A stretch of DNA of 64,000 nucleotides from Candidatus Laterigemmans baculatus (GCF_010367455.1 NZ_WRPR01000002.1:1-64000); one strand, 5' to 3'; positions 36,083-45,303 are shown, numbered from the stretch's first letter. Numbers and translations: made by a program. The notes: generated by a model not told the origin, from the sequence alone.

Positions 36083-36439
36083 ATGTTCAAGGGATTGGCT
36101 GGAATGGCCTCGATGATGGGCAACCTGCAGCAGGTGCCCCGCAAGTTGGAAGCGATCAATGAGCGGTTGCGGAGCGAGCGGGTGGTTGGGGAGGCAGACG
36201 AGGGGCGGGTGGTCGTCGAGATGAACGGGCTGGGGGAGCTGCAGGCGATTACGATCGCCCCGGCGCTGGTGGCGGGGGGAGATCCGGTGCCGGCTCAGCA
36301 GCCGATTTGCGAGGCGGTCAACGAAGCGAATTTGCGGGCTAAGAAGCTCTATGGGGAGGCGATCCACGAGATGGCCAAGGATTTAAATATGAATATTCCC
36401 GGGATCGAGTCGCTGCTCACGCGGCTGACGGGGGGCTGA
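36083..36439 (+). CDS. ybaB: YbaB/EbfC nucleoid-associated protein
   Basis: A 118-residue dimeric DNA-binding protein. It begins with a Met-rich helix (FKGLAGMASMMGNLQQVPRKLEAINERL), followed by VVVEMNGLGELQAITIAP (the beta-sheet) and a C-terminal helix KKLYGEAIHEMAKDLNMNIPG. These match the family. The gene lies between dnaX and recR, the classic order. The 167 bp upstream of it are a GC-rich stretch of GCGGGCTGCTGT-type repeats without a gene. Seven bases separate its stop from recR. Confidence 0.93.
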   Translation: MFKGLAGMASMMGNLQQVPRKLEAINERLRSERVVGEADEGRVVVEMNGLGELQAITIAPALVAGGDPVPAQQPICEAVNEANLRAKKLYGEAIHEMAKDLNMNIPGIESLLTRLTGG

Positions 36440-36446
36440 ACGGTTC

Positions 36447-37046
36447 ATGGCGGAATGGTCCCACAGCGTGGGTGAGCTGGTCGATCAGCTGGGTCGGCTA
36501 CCGGGCATCGGGCGGAAGACGGCGGAGCGACTCGCTTACCACCTGTTACGCGTCCCCCAGGCCGAGGCGCTTGCGCTGAGCGAATCGATCCGTCGCGTTC
36601 GGGAGAACGTGAGGTACTGCGAAACATGCTTCAATTTATCGGAGGGGCCGCGATGTTCGATTTGCGCGGACCCCCGGCGCGATGCGACGCGGCTGTGCGT
36701 GGTCGAGCAGCCCCGCGACTTGATGTCGCTCGAGCAGGCGGGAGCTTACCGCGGGCTGTACCACGTGTTGCTCGGTCGCATCGCCCCGCTCGACGGAATC
36801 GGTCCTGATCAACTGACCATCGACCATCTCGTCGACCGCGTCCGCAGCGGCAGTTTTCGGGAAATCATTATGGCGACGAATCCGACGGTCGAAGGGGATG
36901 GGACTTCGCTCTACATCTCGAATTTGCTGTCGGAGTACGCGCTCGAGGTGACCCGGCTGGCCCGAGGAATCACCGCCGGAAGCGTGCTCGAGTACGCGAA
37001 CCGAGAGATTTTGGCGGACGCGCTGAACGGGCGCCAGAAGTTTTAA
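36447..37046 (+). CDS. recR: recombination protein RecR
   Basis: Acts with RecO (and RecF) to load RecA at gaps. The 199-residue protein shows the N-terminal helix-hairpin-helix (VDQLGRLPGIGRKTAERLAYHLL), a four-cysteine zinc finger (CETCFNLSEGPRCSIC) and a Toprim domain with LCVVEQPRDLMSLEQAG. The C-terminal walker-like segment VTRLARGITAGSVLEYAN completes the family pattern, and the length (about 200) is exact. It is separated from ybaB by seven bases and from rpoN by 33, so the four genes may form one transcript. Confidence 0.97.
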   Translation: MAEWSHSVGELVDQLGRLPGIGRKTAERLAYHLLRVPQAEALALSESIRRVRENVRYCETCFNLSEGPRCSICADPRRDATRLCVVEQPRDLMSLEQAGAYRGLYHVLLGRIAPLDGIGPDQLTIDHLVDRVRSGSFREIIMATNPTVEGDGTSLYISNLLSEYALEVTRLARGITAGSVLEYANREILADALNGRQKF

Positions 37047-37079
37047 TCGCAACCTAACCTGCTACGGAGACGGATTCCC

Positions 37080-38570
37080 ATGCGTATGTCGATGGGGATG
37101 GAGGCGCGTCAAACTCAGACGCAGAAGTTGGCGCCCCGGATGATCCAGTCGATGGAGATTCTGCAGCTGCCGGTGCTGGCGCTGGAAGAACGCATCGAGC
37201 AGGAAATGAATGAGAATCCCCTGTTGGAGATTCAGGAAGTTGATCCCCAGTTGCCTGAGGAAGACGAAGAGCCGTCGGCCGACACTCGCAGCGACGACGA
37301 GCGGGAGTTGGTGGTCGACAACGATCATGACAACAAGGACGACTTTGAGCGGCTGCTGAACATGGACAGCGAGCTGCCGAACACTTTTGACGATTCGTTC
37401 CGCCGCTCGTCCAACCGCGTCCAGGATGATGCCGACCGCCGCCACGATCTGATGGCCAACGCCGAGGCGCGTCCCGAATCGCTCAACGACTATCTGCTGC
37501 ACCAGCTCGCCGAACTCGACATCGACGACCGCGTCGAAGCGATGGCCGAGCGGATCATCAGCGCCCTCGACGCCCGCGACGGCGGCTACCTGCGGACGCC
37601 GCTCGTCGACATGCTGCCGGCCGGACACACGCCGGAGGATCTCGAGCTGGCCAACGAAGCGCTCGCGGTCGTCCAGAGTCTCGAGCCGGCCGGCGTCGCC
37701 GCCCGTTCGCTGAGCGAATGCCTGCTGAACCAGCTCCGCGAGGGGATGCCGTTCTACGAAGAGCTCAAGATCCTGATCGGAAACCACCTGGAGGATCTGG
37801 CCGAGAACCGTTTGCCGGCGATCCAGCGGAAGACCGGGATTTCGCTCGAGACGATCCAGGCGGCTCGCGAGCAGATGCACAAGCTGACTCCGAAACCCGG
37901 AGCGGCGTTCATGAAGGCGATGGTGCCGAACGTCACCCCCGACGTGATCGTCGAGCAGGATCAGGATGGGACCTACCGCGTGCGGTTGGATGATGACCGC
38001 GTCCCCACGCTGTACATCAGCGATTACTACCGCCGCCGGCTGCAGGATCCAGGGGCCACGGCCGAAGAACGCGAGTTCATTAAAAAGAAGATCACCAACG
38101 CCCAGTGGTTGATCGACTCGATCGAGCAGCGCCGCGGCACGTTGACGAAGGTCGCTCAGGCGATCGTCGAGCACCAGACTCGGTTCCTCGACGAAGGCCC
38201 CGAAGCGATCGAGCCGCTCAAGATGCAGCAGATCGCCGACCGCGTGGGAGTCCACGTGACCACCGTCAGCCGCGCGGTCGACGACAAATGGATCCAGACG
38301 CCTCGCGGAATCTTGCCTCTGCGACGCTTCTTTGTCGGCGGAACGCAGACCGAAGATGGCGATGACGTGGCCTGGGATACGATCCGCCTGCGGCTGCAGG
38401 AGCTGATCGATAAGGAGAGCAAGAGCAGCCCGTTCAGCGACGAAGAACTGGTCGAGGAGCTGAAAAAGCACGGGATGAGCGTCGCGCGCCGCACCGTCAC
38501 CAAGTACCGCAAGAAAATGGGCATCCCCAGCAGCCGCCAGCGCCGCGATTGGACGCTGGTGAAGAAGTAG
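37080..38570 (+). CDS. rpoN: RNA polymerase sigma-54 factor
   Basis: Recognises -24/-12 promoters and needs an AAA+ activator. The 496-residue protein has the N-terminal activator-interacting region (QTQKLAPRMIQSMEILQLPVLAL), an acidic linker of about 60 residues, the core-binding domain, the HTH MQQIADRVGVHVTTVSRAVDDKW near residue 381, and the RpoN box ARRTVTKYRKKMGIPSSRQRR at the C-terminus. All landmarks are present. GGAG lies about 14 bases before the ATG. The gene follows recR closely, an unusual neighbour for rpoN, so its expression may be tied to the dnaX cluster. Confidence 0.97.
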   Translation: MRMSMGMEARQTQTQKLAPRMIQSMEILQLPVLALEERIEQEMNENPLLEIQEVDPQLPEEDEEPSADTRSDDERELVVDNDHDNKDDFERLLNMDSELPNTFDDSFRRSSNRVQDDADRRHDLMANAEARPESLNDYLLHQLAELDIDDRVEAMAERIISALDARDGGYLRTPLVDMLPAGHTPEDLELANEALAVVQSLEPAGVAARSLSECLLNQLREGMPFYEELKILIGNHLEDLAENRLPAIQRKTGISLETIQAAREQMHKLTPKPGAAFMKAMVPNVTPDVIVEQDQDGTYRVRLDDDRVPTLYISDYYRRRLQDPGATAEEREFIKKKITNAQWLIDSIEQRRGTLTKVAQAIVEHQTRFLDEGPEAIEPLKMQQIADRVGVHVTTVSRAVDDKWIQTPRGILPLRRFFVGGTQTEDGDDVAWDTIRLRLQELIDKESKSSPFSDEELVEELKKHGMSVARRTVTKYRKKMGIPSSRQRRDWTLVKK

Positions 38571-38584
38571 CAAGAGGCGAGGAA

Positions 38585-38833
38585 GCTGAGGTAGGAGGTT
38601 TCAGGTTTCCGATTTGAGGCTTCGGATAATCTGTAATCTCCTGTTATTTCCGGCTTCCGGCTCCCAATTACGAGCTCCGCTGAGCACGAGCACGATAATG
38701 AATGCTCCCCGTGCTCCCTTCCGTGCTCCCTTCCGTGCTGTTCCGTGCTGTTCCGTGTCCTTCCGTGGCCCCCATTTTCCGGCTTCCAGCTCCCGGCTCC
38801 CGGCTCCCGGCTCCCGGCTCCCGGCCCCCGGCT
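38585..38833. repeat. composite word-repeat tract
   Basis: No gene. It runs from a TTTCAGG word (about 38597), through CCTTCCGTG/CTGTTCCGTG words (38710-38770), to a 7-bp CTCCCGG array (38785-38830) that reaches the lactonase stop codon. The outer words also occur at 1-288 and the CCGTG word near 42.7 and 43.2-43.5 kb. Confidence 0.75.
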
Positions 38834-38835
38834 CC

Positions 38836-39822
38836 CTATTCTCCGACTCGCAGCTTGGGCGTCGGTAGGCCCTTGGTCGACAGCCGGACTGCGTACAGCC
38901 CGTTGCGGGCGGTGATGTAGAGCGTGTCTCGCTCGGGGCCGCCAAAGGTGACGTTGGCAGGCTGTTCGGGAACTTCGATCAAGGTGAGGAACTCTCCGCC
39001 GGGCGAGAACACTTGCACGCCGAGGTTGCTGGTGATGTAGAGGTTGCCAGCGGTGTCGACTACCATTCCGTCGCCCCCGGCGTTTTCTTCGGCTTGCTTC
39101 TGCCGCAGTTTGCAGAACACCGAGGGCTTGGAGAGCTGGCCGGGACCGACGACGTCGTAGACGAGCATTTCGGCCGAGCGGCTAGGGATCAGGTACAGGC
39201 GGTCGCCTTGGGGCGACAGCGCGATGCCATTGGGTGCCGGCAGATCGCCGCTGACTCGCGAGACTTTGCCGTCGGTGCTGAGGTAGTAAAACGCCTGGAC
39301 TTTCTGCGGCAACGGTTCCGGGGCTCGGAACAGCGGATCGGTAAAGTAAACGCCGCCGGCTTGGTCGATCACCAGATCGTTGGGTGCGTTGAAGCGGGCT
39401 CCTTCGTAGGTGGCGGCGAGAGTGGTCGGTTTTTTCGTCTTCAAGTCATAGGCGACGACTTGGCCGTCCATTTGGCAAGCGAGGAGCCGCCCCCCCGCTT
39501 CGACGAAGAGCCCATTGGCATGCCCCGACGGCTGGATAAAGGGCTCGGCCTGGGAGTCGCCGCGGCGGACGTAGATCGTGTTGGCCGGAATGTCGCTGAA
39601 GTAGAGGGCTCCTTCGCCCGCCCCGGAGTTGTCGCTGGCGTAGGTGGGGCCTTCGGTGAATTGGAAACCGCCTTGCAGCTTTTCGACGGGGCCGCGCGTG
39701 GAAACGGCGGTTTGGCCATCGGCCGCCTTGGCGCTCGAACCCGAGAGGGCGCCGCCAAGCAGAGTGCCGCCAAGCAGAGTGGTGCGGAGCAAGAGCGTCA
39801 GGGAGCGTCGGTTCGGAAGCAT
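38836..39822 (-). CDS. exported SMP-30/gluconolactonase-like protein
   Basis: Six-bladed beta-propeller hydrolase, related to gluconolactonase and SMP-30, in 328 residues. A Sec-type signal peptide is visible (NRRSLTLLLRTTLLGGTLLGG, cleavage near AKAADG around residue 34), so it acts outside the cytoplasm. Metal-site segments include FTEGPTYAS near residue 57, FNAPNDLVIDQAGGVYFTDP near 141 and GGDGMVVDTAGNLYIT near 250. Planctomycetes have many such paralogues, with varied lactone or ester substrates. The start at 39822 gives the signal peptide; the frame upstream lacks one. No operon partner is certain. Confidence 0.88.
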   Translation of the reverse strand: MLPNRRSLTLLLRTTLLGGTLLGGALSGSSAKAADGQTAVSTRGPVEKLQGGFQFTEGPTYASDNSGAGEGALYFSDIPANTIYVRRGDSQAEPFIQPSGHANGLFVEAGGRLLACQMDGQVVAYDLKTKKPTTLAATYEGARFNAPNDLVIDQAGGVYFTDPLFRAPEPLPQKVQAFYYLSTDGKVSRVSGDLPAPNGIALSPQGDRLYLIPSRSAEMLVYDVVGPGQLSKPSVFCKLRQKQAEENAGGDGMVVDTAGNLYITSNLGVQVFSPGGEFLTLIEVPEQPANVTFGGPERDTLYITARNGLYAVRLSTKGLPTPKLRVGE

Positions 39823-39890
39823 CGGTGGATTCCTCGGGAGTGGGAAACAGCGTACCGCGTCCATTATGGACGGCCCGAAACCCCGCGGCG

Positions 39891-41429
39891 TTAGGTCAGG
39901 AGCTTTTTCCGCAGCGCCGTCAACGCGTCGAGCAGCGGACGCGGCTTGCCGCTGGGATCGATCAGCCCGGCGTGCGGCATCGAATGGGGATAGCGGTCGT
40001 CCCAGCTGTCCCACACGATCCCGTGCACGACGCCCTTGGCGATCAGGGCGCGAACCCAGCGGGCGGCGAGTTCCGCTTGCAGTTGCGGCGTGGTGCGACC
40101 CTCGGGGCCGAGTGGAATCACTTTGGCGGCTTGCGTCGCGAGCGGATCGGTACCGCCGCTTGCGGGCATCGCCAATTGCACGAGCAGGGGCAAACCGAGC
40201 GAGGCCCAGCGATCGATGTGTTGGCTCAGGTCGAGCAGCGAGCGGGGAAGACTGCCGGGGGCGGTGTAGTTCATCCGCATCTCCAGCCCGATGCCGGCGA
40301 CGCCCAGGTTCGAACGGATCAGGGCGTCGGCAAAGTGCAGCGGGGAGATGCCGTCGCGCTCCCTCGCCAGATACTCGCCCCACGGCTGGTCGACCGAAAT
40401 CAAGACTGGAGTCCGCGGATCGACGCGGCGGATGGTGTGGATCACGGCCACCGCCAACCGCATCACCTGCTCTTCATCGAGCGTCATCGGTCCTGGCGTG
40501 TTCAGGCCGGCCGTGGCGTGCCACAGGGTGACGCGGCCGTGATAGCGAAGCACGGCCCGTTCGACGTAGCTTTCGACCGCCTCGACCAGGCTGATGAAAT
40601 CATCCTCGACCAGATACGACCAGTGCGGCAGCATCCGCGGGCGAAAGTCGAGCAGCGGTCCGGCGATCGTTCGCAGCCCGGAAGCCATCGCCCACTGAAA
40701 CATCCGGTCGTAGGGGGCGAAGTCGACCTTGCCGGCGTCGGTCTCGACCGTTCCCCAGCCGAGTGGGATTTGCACCGTATTGAAGGCGCTGAGCAATGGC
40801 TGCTGGAGCGGGCCGCCGATCACCTCCCCGGCGCTGGCCGCCGCCACGTTGGCTCCGAGCAGCGTTGCCAGCCGGCCCTCGGTCTGTTGCCGATACTCGA
40901 TCGCTTGGCGGCTGTAGCAATCGACGAGTTGCTCGCCGGCCTGGTACAGCTGGTGGATCGCCACGTCCGCCGCCGCGCCGACTTCCTCCGCCGCGCCGCG
41001 GTGGGAGGCGGCCCGCAGGAAAGCGTCGGTCGCGGTTTGTAACTGCTGCCGTTCGGCCGCGCTCGATTGCAGACCCGCTCGTCGCCACAGATCGGCCTGA
41101 TTGCGGAGCCGAAAGCATTCGCCGCGAGCCAACTCCAGCGGCAGCAAGCGGGGCTCCTGCGTCGGTCGCCCGGGTCGTTCGGTCTGGGGCAGCGAACAGG
41201 TCGAGAGCGTCGCCAGGGGGCCGCCCGGAGCGACCGGGTAGGGAATATAGAGCCGGCCCGAATCGTCCACCGTCCGCTGGATCGTCAAGATCCCATCGTT
41301 GAGCCCCACGCGGCCTTCCCAGGGGATCCCCTCGCTGCCGCAGACGTAGGCAGCATTCCAGAGGTCGAGTCCCCAAAGGTTGAGACCTTCGCGTTGAGCG
41401 GGCGGAACGGTGAAGCGGAATTGACCCAT
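39891..41429 (-). CDS. GH10-like TIM-barrel protein (xylanase-like fold, uncertain catalysis)
   Basis: A 512-residue protein with no signal peptide. The C-terminal 300 residues resemble glycoside hydrolase family 10: FNTVQIPLGWGTVE (start of barrel), FQWAMASGLRTIAGPLLDF, RVTLWHATAGLNTPG, IHTIRRVDPRTPVLISV, GIGLEMRMNY and GIVWDSWDD. Where active xylanases have a WDVVNE acid/base segment, this protein has LWHATA with no Glu. A possible nucleophile Glu remains in GLEMRM. It may be a non-canonical enzyme or a carbohydrate-binding relative. The first 190 residues are unlike GH10. Confidence 0.72.
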   Translation of the reverse strand: MGQFRFTVPPAQREGLNLWGLDLWNAAYVCGSEGIPWEGRVGLNDGILTIQRTVDDSGRLYIPYPVAPGGPLATLSTCSLPQTERPGRPTQEPRLLPLELARGECFRLRNQADLWRRAGLQSSAAERQQLQTATDAFLRAASHRGAAEEVGAAADVAIHQLYQAGEQLVDCYSRQAIEYRQQTEGRLATLLGANVAAASAGEVIGGPLQQPLLSAFNTVQIPLGWGTVETDAGKVDFAPYDRMFQWAMASGLRTIAGPLLDFRPRMLPHWSYLVEDDFISLVEAVESYVERAVLRYHGRVTLWHATAGLNTPGPMTLDEEQVMRLAVAVIHTIRRVDPRTPVLISVDQPWGEYLARERDGISPLHFADALIRSNLGVAGIGLEMRMNYTAPGSLPRSLLDLSQHIDRWASLGLPLLVQLAMPASGGTDPLATQAAKVIPLGPEGRTTPQLQAELAARWVRALIAKGVVHGIVWDSWDDRYPHSMPHAGLIDPSGKPRPLLDALTALRKKLLT

Positions 41430-41750
41430 ATATTCGCCGGGGCGTGTGTCAAACGGCGGGCATTGCGAGAACCTTCGGCGGTATCGGAAAACGGTGTTTT
41501 CCGACAGAGCCTAGCGGCCCGGCGAAGGCGAGAAAAGGATGGACGGAAATCGTGGCCGGGCGAAAAAAGGTCGCCAAGAGACTTCTCCGCCGCTTCTATC
41601 CCCTTGGTTGTGGAGGTTAAATAGGCGAATCTGACGTCGGCGGAGGTTCCCCCGTGGCGCTCTCCGTTGCAACACGCTCCTCCCCTGCTCCCCACACCTC
41701 CAAGACCCACACCTCCAAGCCCCGCTCCTCCAAGCCCCGCTCTGCCTGCC

Positions 41751-42659
41751 GTGCTCGATTTCGATTCCGCCGGCGCCCTGCTCCGCACCGCCCTGCCCTT
41801 GCCCCTCCGCCGTGGCAAAGTCCGCGACGTCTACGACCTCGGCGAGACTTTGGCGATCGTCAGCACCGATCGGATCAGCGCCTTCGACTATGTCCTGCCG
41901 GTTGGGATTCCCGACAAAGGCCGCATCCTGACGTCGCTCAGCCGTTTTTGGTTCGACTTCCTCTCGGTCCCCCATCATCTGCTGTCGCTGGAGGTTCCCG
42001 CCGAATTGGCGGTCGATGCGGCCGCGGCCAAAGCGCTCGCCGGCCGCACGATGGTGGTCCGGAAGGCGGAGGTCGTGCCGTTCGAATGCGTCGTCCGGGG
42101 GTATCTCGAAGGCAGCGGTCTGCGGGAGTATCAGCAGTCGCAGTCGGTGTGCGGGATTGGGCTGCCGACGGGACTGCGGCAATGCGATGCCCTGCCCGAG
42201 CCGATTTTCACCCCGGCGACCAAAGCCGAGGAAGGGCACGACGAGAACGTCTCCTTCGAGACCATGGTCGCGGCGGTCGGCACCGCGACGGCCGAACGGT
42301 TGCGGGAGCTCAGCCTGCGGATCTACCGCGAAGCGGCCGAGCGAGCCGCGGCGGCGGGGTTGATCATCGCCGACACCAAGTTCGAATTCGGTTTCGAGGG
42401 GGACCGGTTGATCCTGGTCGACGAAGTCCTGACGCCCGACAGCTCACGCTTCTGGCCCGCCGACAGCTACGCGCCCGGCCGCTCGCAACCGTCGTACGAT
42501 AAACAGTTCGTCCGCGAGTGGCTGATGCATCAAAGCGGCTGGGACCGCAACAGCCCGCCGCCGCCGCTCCCCGCCGAGATCGTCGCCAAAACCCGCGAAA
42601 AGTACCTCGAAGCCCACCACCGAATCACCGGGGAAGAAGTACTGAGCACTGAGCACTGA
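41751..42659 (+). CDS. purC: SAICAR synthase (phosphoribosylaminoimidazolesuccinocarboxamide synthase)
   Basis: ATP-dependent ligation of aspartate to CAIR in purine synthesis. The 302-residue product shows [12 protein letters not shown] near residue 20, [27 protein letters not shown] and [14 protein letters not shown] in order, all family landmarks. The GTG at 41751 is chosen because upstream codons (from a TTG at 41667) encode a Pro-rich repeat made of CTCCAAGCCC units rather than native protein. No other pur gene is near. The coding end runs into a GAGTACT array. Confidence 0.95.
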   Translation: MLDFDSAGALLRTALPLPLRRGKVRDVYDLGETLAIVSTDRISAFDYVLPVGIPDKGRILTSLSRFWFDFLSVPHHLLSLEVPAELAVDAAAAKALAGRTMVVRKAEVVPFECVVRGYLEGSGLREYQQSQSVCGIGLPTGLRQCDALPEPIFTPATKAEEGHDENVSFETMVAAVGTATAERLRELSLRIYREAAERAAAAGLIIADTKFEFGFEGDRLILVDEVLTPDSSRFWPADSYAPGRSQPSYDKQFVREWLMHQSGWDRNSPPPPLPAEIVAKTREKYLEAHHRITGEEVLSTEH

Positions 42660-42715
42660 GTACTGAGTACTGAGTACTGAGGGGCCACGGAAGGACACGG
42701 AAGGAGCACGGAAAA
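42649..42715. repeat. word-repeat tract left of the GxxExxY gene
   Basis: A 7-bp ACTGAGT/ACTGAGC array (42649-42680) followed by GGCCACGGAAGGACACGG-type words (42682-42712). The second word is the complement of the CCGTGTCCTTCCGTGGCC words found at 43.43 and 38.75 kb. The remaining sequence to 42827 is an AG-rich stretch with no gene. Confidence 0.75.
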
Positions 42716-42827
42716 GAGAAGGAGTACGGGCGACAGACAGAGCTAGGGCAGGAGGAGACGCAGCGCGCGGAAGGAAGGCGGAAAAGAGTGGGTGACCAGA
42801 GAGCAGTGGGAATAGGGACACGAGCGT

Positions 42828-43196
42828 TTAAAAGACGAGCCGCCGGAATTCTGCTTTTTGTCGGCCAAAGTTGATGAGCAGCCCGACCTTAATGCCCGTT
42901 GCCTTGAGTTCGTTGATCAGTTGGGCTTCGTCACGGTTATCAATATCTGGTGCGACCTTCAGTTCCACCAGAACGCATCGGTCAACCAAAATATCGGCTC
43001 GATAGTCGCCGACGAGTCGCCCCTTGTATTGGACCGGGATGCACGTCTCTATCTCAGCGTTCAGGCCTCGCAGTTCGAGCTCGATCTGCATGGCCCGCTG
43101 GTAGACTTTCTCTAGAAATCCAAAACCCAGTTCTCGGAAGACTTCGAACGAAGCTCCGATAATCTGCTCCGTGATTTCCCTCTGCTCGAGCGGCAT
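42828..43196 (-). CDS. GxxExxY family protein
   Basis: A 122-residue protein of the GxxExxY family, named for the motif GFGFLEKVYQRA (Gly-x-x-Glu-x-x-Tyr) seen near residue 28. The core GRLVGDYRADILVDRCVLVELKV near residue 59 carries the D-x-n-E-x-K pattern of PD-(D/E)xK nucleases. Biochemical activity in the family is not known to me. The start MPLEQREITEQIIGA at 43196 is preferred over 43286, whose extra codons are translated repeat words. The gene is bracketed on both sides by arrays of CCGTG/CACGG words. Confidence 0.88.
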   Translation of the reverse strand: MPLEQREITEQIIGASFEVFRELGFGFLEKVYQRAMQIELELRGLNAEIETCIPVQYKGRLVGDYRADILVDRCVLVELKVAPDIDNRDEAQLINELKATGIKVGLLINFGRQKAEFRRLVF

Positions 43197-43238
43197 CGAC
43201 TTGCTCCAGGATTCTGGGCTGTGCCAAACAAACGTTAG

Positions 43239-43297
43239 CCACGGAAGAACACGGGCCACGGAAGGACACGGGCCACGGAAGGACACGGGACAGAGAA
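43239..43297. repeat. word-repeat tract right of the GxxExxY gene (same strand as left tract)
   Basis: Three tandem words of the form CCACGGAAGGACACGGG, the same orientation as at 42682. It abuts the 5' end of the GxxExxY gene. Confidence 0.8.
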
Positions 43298-43424
43298 GGC
43301 AAGATTCGAGGGCTAAGCCCTGGGTGTATACATAAGTCTAGTTGCAGGGCAAGGGGCTGAATAGCTTCTGCCGTACTGGCTTTGTTCCCTTTCTTTCAAC
43401 CTCTCCATGCCACTCTCCCTTTCC

Positions 43425-43515
43425 GTGATTCTTCCGTGTCCTTCCGTGGCCCTCCTCTGATCCCCTTCTCTCTTCCGTCCCCTTTCCGTGCTTTTCAGGG
43501 TCCTTCCGTGGCCCA
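43425..43515. repeat. word-repeat tract in inverted orientation
   Basis: Words TTCCGTGTCCTTCCGTGGCC (43433-43452), TTCCGTCCCCTTTCCGTGC and GGTCCTTCCGTGGCCC follow, inverted relative to the tracts at 42682 and 43239. The stretch 43298-43424 between them has no gene. Confidence 0.78.
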
Positions 43516-43537
43516 TCTCCCTGACCCAGCTCACCGC

Positions 43538-45274
43538 TCACTCCTGGCGGCTGAGGAGGCGGGCTCGGATGCGGTTGCCGTGTTCTTGGGGGGCGTCGAT
43601 CGTCTTGTAGAGCTCTTCGGCTCGCTCGAGATCGCCCAGGTGCTCGAGGGACCGCGCCAGGTTGTACCGTGCGGCGGCTTCCCAGCGCGATCGCTGTTCA
43701 TCGCCCAGGACTCGTTTGTCGAACCAGTTGCGGGCGTTCTCATAATCGCCCGTGTCGTAGTGGATGAGGCTCAACCAGTAGCTGGCGGCTCGCTTGGCCA
43801 CGCGCATCACTTCTTGGATGCGACGGATCTGAAAGCTGAACTCTTCGTTGCTCTGCCCCAATTGGCGACGGATGCCGTAGCTCCGCTGGAGGTCGACGTT
43901 GAATTCCAGGTCGTCGATATCGAACTCGGGGTGCCGAAGCTGCATGTACAGGATCCGTGCGCCCTCTTCCTGCCCCTCGCTGTCGAAATCTCCCACCAGA
44001 TGCTCCCACCGCGCCTTGGCGAGCGGGAAGCCTGGCGTCAGCATCCCCCACTCGGACGCTTGCCAGGCGGCGATGTTCAGATCGTTCTCGGCCGCTTCAG
44101 CTAACGCGGCTTCGTAGATCTGAGCTTCGAACGGAACCGACCACAGCTGAACCGCGGTGATCCCCGGGATCGCTTTGAACGCTTCACTGCTGGCGGTGGC
44201 GTCGTAGCCGAGCATCATCCGGGTCTCGCCGGTGAGTCCCGCCTCGAGACGAGCCATCCGCTGCGAGAGCGATTCCGGCGGTGCGTCGAGCAGTGCCACG
44301 GTCTGCTGCACCATCTCCGCGTCGATCGGATAGTCGAACCAACCGGGGACGTTCAACCGCCGCAGGATGCTGGCATCCTCTCGAGCTTCGCCCAAGGTCG
44401 CGATCCCGACTTGGTCCGGCCCCGGCACGGGAATCCCCAAGCGGGGCTCGAACAGGAACAGCTCTTCGCCGACGCGGACGCCGACGAGCCATTCGGACGG
44501 TTCGGAGGCATTCTCGCCCGGAAGTCCCAGCAGGCAGGCGTCGATTCCGGCTTGGCGGCAGAGCTGAATGAAGACCCTTGCCCGCTGCCAGGGGTCGCCG
44601 CTGCTTCGCATCAGCGTCTCGAGTGTCGTCTGACGATAGCCGGGGCCGCGGAACGTCAGGCCCGCCGGAAGTCGAGCGATTGGGGGCGCCGGCGAGTCGA
44701 GCTCCAGCGGTTCGAGGGCGATGTTGCGGATCGTCCAGTCGAACAATTGGCTCGCCTGCCGCAATCGAAATTGGCCCTCCGAGCCGAGCCGCTCTTCGAG
44801 CGACGAGAGCCACTCGGCGAACAGCGGATCGTCCCCGGTCGCCTGGCCGGCCCACTTCGTCACCTGCCGCAGCAAGTAGTTCAGCTCCAGGTACTCGACG
44901 TCGCTCGGGACGAAGCGGGAGGCGTCCAAGGCTCGCAGGCCCGGGGCATCTTTCAGGCGAGGCTCGATCGAGGCCGTCAGCGCCGTGGGCGACCAGTTCC
45001 CGGTCGCCGGATGCGAATCGCTCCAGGTGTTGAGGAAGCTGACGATCCGCTGTTCGGCCGCCTCTTGATTGAGCTCGGCCAATTGCGAGACGAGCCGATG
45101 GGCTTCGCGGAGGTTGTCGATCTCGTGTGCGGCTCGCTGCTGGGCTTGCCGGCGCTGTTGAATGTCCCGCACCGGGTCGTCGTGTTTCTCGCAGCCGACG
45201 AGCAGCGTCAAGCAACCCAGCAGCCATCCGCTGCAGCAGATCCACGGCCGGTGTTGGAGAGTCTCGGTTCGCAT
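43538..45274 (-). CDS. lipoprotein with transglutaminase-like and C-terminal TPR-like regions
   Basis: A 578-residue predicted lipoprotein: a hydrophobic stretch ending LTLLVGC at about residue 28 fits a lipobox. The middle contains RVFIQLCRQAGIDACLLGLPG near residue 235, which resembles the region around a transglutaminase-like core, but the His-Asp partners are not evident. The C-terminal 120 residues, with RWEAAARYNLARSLEHLGDLERAEELY, look like tetratricopeptide helices. It seems planctomycete-specific; the function is unknown. Two extra ATGs lie upstream (45277, 45286). No convincing operon partner is seen. Confidence 0.78.
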   Translation of the reverse strand: MRTETLQHRPWICCSGWLLGCLTLLVGCEKHDDPVRDIQQRRQAQQRAAHEIDNLREAHRLVSQLAELNQEAAEQRIVSFLNTWSDSHPATGNWSPTALTASIEPRLKDAPGLRALDASRFVPSDVEYLELNYLLRQVTKWAGQATGDDPLFAEWLSSLEERLGSEGQFRLRQASQLFDWTIRNIALEPLELDSPAPPIARLPAGLTFRGPGYRQTTLETLMRSSGDPWQRARVFIQLCRQAGIDACLLGLPGENASEPSEWLVGVRVGEELFLFEPRLGIPVPGPDQVGIATLGEAREDASILRRLNVPGWFDYPIDAEMVQQTVALLDAPPESLSQRMARLEAGLTGETRMMLGYDATASSEAFKAIPGITAVQLWSVPFEAQIYEAALAEAAENDLNIAAWQASEWGMLTPGFPLAKARWEHLVGDFDSEGQEEGARILYMQLRHPEFDIDDLEFNVDLQRSYGIRRQLGQSNEEFSFQIRRIQEVMRVAKRAASYWLSLIHYDTGDYENARNWFDKRVLGDEQRSRWEAAARYNLARSLEHLGDLERAEELYKTIDAPQEHGNRIRARLLSRQE

Positions 45275-45303
45275 CATCGAAGGCATCGGGCGTGGAAGGG
45301 TAC

